Shown here: positions 31,696 to 36,789 of the stretch, piece after piece
How positions within the stretch are numbered: position 1 is the first letter of the stretch
How the letters are laid out: each line of letters opens with the position of its first letter
Origin: Phoronis australis
Taxonomy: Eukaryota; Phoronida; Phoronidae
Direction of reading: 5' to 3'
Assembly: GCA_002633005.1 (NCBI GenBank)
Contig: NMRA01000736.1
Location: 1 to 36,789, forward strand
Length of the DNA: 36,789 bases
Translations under genes and position numbers: made by a program
Notes under the pieces: model-generated
Seen by the model: only the letters and a program-made list of their open reading frames with translations
What the model was told of the DNA's origin: nothing
Databases searched by the model: none

Positions 31696-32362
31696 GTACG
31701 AGAACGGTTGACTAAATGGTAGCCATTGACGCAAGTTAGTACCTTAATTTTTCAATCTGTGATAATATCCAATAAGAGGCAGGACCTTTAACATGCCAAT
31801 AATTTAAGTTGTCCGACGAAAGTCTCGTGAAATCTTAAAATAAAGAAGCAAAAGTGGAACCAGAGGTTTTGTAATTTTAGGAAGGTTATCATCACCCCAG
31901 TGAAATTTTTAGTTTTTATATTGCACATCTGATCAAGTAAATATTGCCGTGCTTTTAATATCTCAGTATCTATTACAGGTCTTTATATTTTTCAAGGCGT
32001 TCAGTGCTTGGCGTAACTGTTACACGTTGTACCTCAAAAATCCGCATGTTTCGACCTTCCTCCGCCTTGTTGTAGACTATTGAATGTCTCTATCATACAT
32101 GTTCATGTACATCAGTTCATAGTCTAGTCTCTTTGTACATGTACAGAATATAACTACCCAATTCTTTTTGGTATCAGTTCAAAGTCATAGTGCTGATGTC
32201 TCTATTACAGTTCAAATTTTAGCTTAAGGTCGCAGTAGGACTGCGGCAAGGAAAAAGAATGTGGAGACAAAGTCTCATTTTCTCTCGTTAAAATATTGAA
32301 GGCATTGAGGAGACTTGCAACTGTTCTGCTCTTTCAGATGAATGACTAACGTATGTTACGAC

Positions 32363-33140
32363 ATAAATTGTTGCCATCGGGAGCTCCGGCATAAATTGTC
32401 GCTCGGCGACAACTTATGTCGTTACTTAGCAGTGACATAAATTATCGCCTCCATAGTTTGACGATAGCAAGTGATAGTTGGTTTGCGCGGATGGCAGAAG
32501 CAAAAGCCGTCCAATTAATGTTGCCAGAACTTATTGGACTTTATTGTGACTTACCTGTACACTGTACATTAGCACGGTGTCAAAATACATCAAGAGTTAA
32601 AACTGTGTAAAGATACCAGTCGTCTGAGCAACTTGCCACATGGAATGAAATGTCTGTACATCTGCATGTATTATTGATACCAGGATGGTCGTTGCTGGTT
32701 GTAGTTGCACCGTCATCTTGCCTTTGAATCATACGGTATTTTAGTGAGGCTGTTTGTTTCCTAGAAAAGCTTGAATTGTGATTTTGTTGCCCGAAATGCC
32801 AGAAACAGGTTTAAAATTGTATCTCCTTGGGCGGACCGCATTTTCAATTGGGAGGGGCACGTTCGCAGCCGTGGCATACCCTAGCAACTGGTCTGATCTC
32901 TGTGTCCATTTACTAATCACACGTGGAAAATAGAACTGGCGCTTCTCTTCCAATTACATTGTTACTACTTTGTCCTTATAATTTATGTCGTTTCTTTGGC
33001 GACATAAAATGTTTCCCGGGGAGGCGAGACTTATCTGAAAGCTCCGGTCAATAATTGAGTGGGAGTTCCAGACATAAATAGTCACCATCGACTTCAACTT
33101 TTGTCCGGGCGACAGGGTATGTCGATGGCGACAATTTATA
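32363..33140. mobile_element. ~0.78-kb MITE-like element with ATAAATTGTYGCCATCG inverted ends
   Basis: The left end ATAAATTGTTGCCATCG and the right end CGATGGCGACAATTTAT are inverted copies with one mismatch in 17. Sub-terminal copies of GACATAAATTGTCGC and GGCGACA..TTATGTC words occur in both orientations within 100 bp of each end, including GAGCTCCGG / AGCTCCGG. There is no transposase frame. Target duplication was not identified, so exact ends may be a few bases off. Confidence 0.55.
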
Positions 33141-33481
33141 GCGGAACAGCGTATCGACCTGAATCGTTACAATGTTTTGCAACAATAGAAAATTAAATTA
33201 TAAATGACCCAGGAGGCTAACCCATTTAGACTTAAGATATGATCGTCCTTCGCAGTTATTCAACGCAGATGGTCCTAGAAGCGTTAGTTGGGATGTGGTT
33301 GAATATTGCGGGTTGAATTAACACGATGACGAATAGAAATTGCATTCCCATGTCTAACACTATCTCACTGAATTTGCACCCAAGTCATAACCAAAGTTCT
33401 TTAGTCATATCAACTTTGATGTTACGTATCATTATCCTCTGAGAACATTGTTTCACTATTTTGTTGTTTGTCTGCGTCAAG

Positions 33482-33646
33482 TGGATGGACACTTCAACGA
33501 ATGGTCAGGCTGGGGAGACTGCAGCGCCACCTGTGGAGGAGGTGCTCAGATAAGGACCAGATCATGCGTGGGACCGTTTTACGGTGGCTTAAACTGCAAT
33601 GGGACTGTAAACGTTTCAAAATCCTGTAATGAACACAACTGTCCAG
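33482..33646 (+). CDS. TSP1 exon T21
   Basis: 55 codons, acceptor CTGCGTCAAG, donor CCAG/GTAAGT. Reads VDGHFNEWSGWGDCSATCGG, IRTRSC, VGPFYGGLNC and ends EHNCP. First aromatic F. NGT and NVS sequons. The intron to T22 (139 bp) is the shortest in the window, and the FYGGLNC box is shared with T22, consistent with a recent local duplication. Confidence 0.95.
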
Positions 33647-33785
33647 GTAAGTTCATTATAACGATAATTGTACGTAACTAGCCATGAAACAAAAAAACAA
33701 GTAGTACTCTATTGTTTAAAGTGAAGAAGAGATAGCTACATGTACGTGTGACCTTTCCTCTTTTACTGTTTTACCAACTTCAAAG

Positions 33786-33950
33786 TTGACGGAGTATGGA
33801 AGTCTTGGTCAGACTGGGGTACTTGTGACGTCACTTGCGGAGGCGGTGTACAGCATCGGTCGAGGCTATGTGACGGTCCGTTTTATGGTGGTCTGAACTG
33901 TTCCGGATCAAGGGAAGAGACACGGGTTTGCAGTAACACTTCTTGTCCTG
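33786..33950 (+). CDS. TSP1 exon T22
   Basis: 55 codons, acceptor CTTCAAAG, donor CCTG/GTATGG. Reads VDGVWKSWSDWGTCDVTCGG, HRSRLC, DGPFYGGLNC and ends SNTSCP. The only exon after T17 that keeps W at the first aromatic position. NCS and NTS sequons. A 326-bp intron follows with nothing recognised. Confidence 0.95.
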
Positions 33951-34276
33951 GTATGGAAATATTTTCAGAGTACACGTGACTGGTTCTTTATACCGTGTTC
34001 AATAGTGTGTAACAGTGATTTCTCTAAGTTAGCTCATATTCCGTCTCACGTGGCGCTTCGCACACAGAGCTGAAATCTTTGCACTCAGCCATGTTCAACT
34101 CACGATTATGGAAATAACAATTCAAAAAAATCATGACACTCTCAGAGACGATGTTGATTCGAGTATTTGAACACATTTTTATTGATTATGCGCTTCTATT
34201 TGAATTGTCTAATGAATGTAGGATACTTCAAACTTGATGTAATGTACAATCAAGTGAAATGGATTATTTTCAAAAG

Positions 34277-34441
34277 TTGATGGATACTATGACAGCTGGC
34301 AAAAATGGGGGCGGTGTGACGTCGGCTGCGGTGGTGGTCACCGCGTGAGAAATAGAACGTGCATTGGTCCACACTTTGGAGGAGAGCCATGCAAAGGAAA
34401 CGCCACTGAGTCTGAGGGTTGTAACAGACAGCCATGCCCTG
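34277..34441 (+). CDS. TSP1 exon T23
   Basis: 55 codons, acceptor TTTCAAAAG, donor CCTG/GTAAGA. Reads VDGYYDSWQKWGRCDVGCGG, VRNRTC, IGPHFGGEPC and ends NRQPCP. Glycine before the second Cys (CDVGCG) removes the O-fucose acceptor. First aromatic Y. NRT and NAT sequons. A 328-bp intron without features follows. Confidence 0.95.
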
Positions 34442-34769
34442 GTAAGAAAGATTTAACTTGATCATCTTGTTGAGGTTCGACGGCGCACGGACGCCGATTT
34501 GGCGACGAGATTCTATCACACTGTCTTAAGGAATCTCTTCCGCTGTATGCTTGGGTACGCACCGTAGACTAAGTTCCTTGCGAAAAAAGGAAATGATGAA
34601 AGAGCAATTAGGCAAGTGAAAAGAGAGTATTTTGCTTACAATATTGAACTTTTGAAAAATGCAGGGGCGGAATGAATATCCATTCCATAATTGATTCAGA
34701 AGCTTTCTTGCCGCAAGTAGCTAATGTCTTGATTCCGCGGACTTCAGGCCTGGATTGTGTTGATTCCAG

Positions 34770-34934
34770 TGGACGGTATTTATCTCCCCTGGTCCCCATG
34801 GGCCTCATGCAGCGTCACCTGCGGTGATGGAGTGCAGGCGCGAAATCGCACGTGCCATGGACCTTTCCATGGTGGAAAAGAATGTGAGCAGAAAACAACA
34901 GAATCTAGAGTCTGCAATGTGACACCATGTCCAG
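34770..34934 (+). CDS. TSP1 exon T24
   Basis: 55 codons, acceptor GTTGATTCCAG, donor CCAG/GTACCG. Reads VDGIYLPWSPWASCSVTCGD, ARNRTC, HGPFHGGKEC and ends NVTPCP. First aromatic Y. C-E-Q-K replaces the usual C-x-G after the fourth Cys. NRT and NVT sequons. The 1350-bp intron after it contains the 210-bp duplicate around the N at 35839. Confidence 0.95.
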
Positions 34935-35628
34935 GTACCGAAATGTTTTTATTTACTGCAATCGTCAGAATGTACATGTATCACTGATCGTTTGAAAAAT
35001 GGTTTAAATGGAATTTTGGAATTCCAGTTTACAGCATATAGACTAAAATCCTAGTTGGTTGGGGTCTGTAGCCCGACTCATTCTTAGATCTGCACTAACT
35101 GATTAAAAAATCCGTGCGTTCGCATCAATTTCAGCCAAAGTCTTGTTTTCTTTTTTGAAGAATTACACAGAGCTATGTGAGTAAAGGTAAACAAGAATGG
35201 AAGCGTCCCGTCTTACCTGGGGATGAGTAAAACAAACAAACAAAAACATGTTCAGCATCATTTTTGTTCATATGAAGTGGATTTCTTTTTTGAAAAAAAC
35301 CCGCATCACAGATTCGATTTTCATAAGCATCATTGACCAGAACCAACTACCTTTTTGACACAAAAATTGCATATTAGAATTGTGAGTGACACTGAAGGGT
35401 GGCCTTAGTATAAATTTAATACAGAAAAAGTAAGTCAAATACTGGAATTTGCTTACTTGAATTGGCGACACTGCGTCCGTCTCTCACGGAATTCAGCTTA
35501 GCTAGTGCAGGGCGTCACTATCGTTCTAGCCAATGGGGGAGGGGGTGGGGCTTCGGAGTCAGGACTCTGTGTGTCAAAGCCATTTTGAACCCTAATCCAC
35601 CTTATTAATTCAAAGAGTAGAGTTCGAT

Positions 35629-35838
35629 GAGCACACCTCATCTCAACCAATCTTTCTCACAGTCTAGGATAATGACATCATCAGTCTCTAAACATTCATG
35701 TCTGTGTTCACCAATTTTATCGTCATTCCATAGTTCAAGCCTTCGTTTGGGAAAAGTTCAACTCCAAGCCACAGTGTTATCTGTTATAGTCAGTAAGCGT
35801 GTTGTACAGAAGTGTATCATCCTGGTGTTGTTTGCATG
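35629..35838 (+). repeat. 210-bp duplicate, left of the N at 35839
   Basis: Exactly 210 bp, from GAGCACACC to TTTGCATG, repeated as 35840-36049 with four substitutions that I can count and no indel. The copies abut the N end to end, the signature of two contigs whose overlap was not collapsed. Confidence 0.92.
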
Positions 35839-35839
35839 N

Positions 35840-36049
35840 GAGCGCACCTTATCTCAACCAATCTTTCTCACAGTCTAGGATAGTGACATCATCAGTCTCA
35901 AAACATTCATGTCTGTGTTCACCAATTTTATCGTCATTCCATAGTTCAAGCCTTCGTTTGGGAAAAGTTCAACTCCAAGCCACAGTGTTATCTGTTATAG
36001 TCAGTAAGCGTGTTGTACAGAAGTGTATCATCCTGGTGTTGTTTGCATG
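35840..36049 (+). repeat. 210-bp duplicate, right of the N at 35839
   Basis: Starts GAGCGCACC directly after the N, ends TTTGCATG and continues into unique intron leading to T25. About 2% difference from its partner is in the range of allelic divergence in outbred marine animals. Confidence 0.92.
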
Positions 36050-36284
36050 TTATGTGATTCTTATCAGTTGGACCCATGATGCTTGACTCAATGTCAGCGA
36101 AACGTGACACGGTATATATGTACATGTGTCTATCGAAGTATGAATGGTCTTGTGAAAAGTTTTGTCGAACAAGATAGGCAATAGCGTTTTGAGACATCCG
36201 GGGAAGCATACATTGTACATGTACAGTTGACATTGGTGTTCTGATACTCTATCTCTTAAAAGCATAAATAATACACGTTTCCAG

Positions 36285-36449
36285 TTAATGGCGTTTTCAC
36301 GACCTGGTCGGAATGGGCCCAATGTAGCCGCACGTGCGGCGGAGGAATAGAGACACGTCACAGACAATGTCACGGTCCGTTCTATGGTGGTCAAGATTGC
36401 CATGGGGAATTTAACGAGTCCCGCTCATGCAACTTTCACGAATGTCCAG
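36285..36449 (+). CDS. TSP1 exon T25, followed by a GC donor
   Basis: 55 codons, acceptor CACGTTTCCAG. Reads VNGVFTTWSEWAQCSRTCGG, TRHRQC, HGPFYGGQDC and ends NFHECP. N-G start like T5; first aromatic F; NES sequon. The donor is CCAG/GCAAGT, a GC-AG type site with otherwise perfect match to U1 snRNA, as known GC introns usually have. Because the exon ends in a donor rather than a stop, the gene continues past the window. The remaining 340 bp hold only an AT-rich hydrophobic frame that I do not accept as coding. Confidence 0.93.
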
Positions 36450-36789
36450 GCAAGTTATTAAGTGTTCGGTTAACTGGTAGTTTGCTCACTCACAGATGTA
36501 CTATTAGCATTTATATAATGCGGGGACATAATGTTTCATATTCCATTACGTCACAGATGCAGTGGTATGCGTAAATGCCGAGAATGTTTTTACGACGAGA
36601 TTAACACAGCATTAATTTATTATTTAATGTTATTTCTTGTATTTTTATTTATTTTGAAACTCAATTACAAGTGGTTCCTACGTGTACTAGAGATGATTAC
36701 AAAGTCCCCACACATTTTATTAATCTCGACGTAAAAAATTGTTGGATACTAAAACTAAGGCACAACTCCGGAAGTTAATCAAACTCAGC

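Larger units (their letters stand above)
443..36449 (+). other. Gene locus (partial): EGF / SRCR / multi-TSP1 modular extracellular protein
   Basis: Twenty-eight exons read in one direction with compatible phase-1 junctions: EGF-like, TSP1 x2, SRCR (two exons), TSP1 x23. Each junction leaves one base (usually G) at the exon end, which joins TG, TT or TC of the next exon to make V or I before the recurrent D-G-aromatic start. No initiator exon, signal peptide, transmembrane segment or stop is in the window, so both ends of the protein lie outside it. Long TSP1 arrays occur in hemicentin, SCO-spondin, coadhesin and rhamnospondin-type proteins; the SRCR insertion differs from the vertebrate members I know, so I assign no name. 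Extracellular adhesion, matrix or recognition is inferred from domain content. I saw no rival exon set on the + strand. Coordinates are inflated by unmerged duplicate segments. Confidence 0.9.

Noticed and set aside
36531-36734. Hydrophobic 67-codon frame after T25, a possible membrane anchor
   Set aside because: AT-rich intronic composition, no phase-1 acceptor leading into it, and T25 already has a donor; hydrophobicity is expected from T-rich DNA.

Overview
This is animal (metazoan) nuclear DNA: short, GC-richer exons lie in AT-rich introns, with consensus GT-AG splice sites, extracellular cysteine-rich domains, many small non-autonomous mobile elements and frequent TACATGTA-type words. 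I infer a marine invertebrate, possibly a cnidarian or a lancelet, but the sequence does not settle the phylum.

Nearly all coding content on the + strand belongs to one gene that runs off both ends of the window. In order it encodes an EGF-like exon (443-580), two thrombospondin type 1 (TSP1) exons (T1 at 7436, T2 at 8538), one group A scavenger receptor cysteine-rich (SRCR) domain split over two exons (9948-10106 and 10512-10658), and then 23 more TSP1 exons (T3 at 11084 to T25 at 36285). No signal peptide, start codon, membrane segment or stop codon of this gene is visible. All 28 exons begin and end in phase 1, so each is a symmetric cassette. From T4 to T25, 22 consecutive exons are each exactly 165 nt (55 codons), while introns range from 139 to 5353 bp. 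The product is a large secreted or cell-surface modular protein. Most of its TSP1 modules carry WxxW (C-mannosylation) and Cxx(S/T)CG (O-fucosylation) motifs and many N-glycosylation sequons.

The long intron between T18 and T19 (24627-29979) appears to hold a small nested gene on the - strand: a start codon followed at once by a strong donor (28788-28796), a terminal exon encoding a hydrophobic segment and a stop (26105-26203), and an AATAAA signal (25600-25605). The 15046-17183 intron holds a decayed THAP-domain fragment.

The remaining intronic DNA holds dispersed repeats and MITE-like elements. At four of the five single-N positions (6189, 8036, 9659, 35839) the sequence after the N repeats sequence that precedes it. 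These look like unmerged contig ends or haplotypes, and one creates a false truncated copy of exon T1 at 6110-6188. The fifth N (24215) lies inside a short GC-rich repeat.
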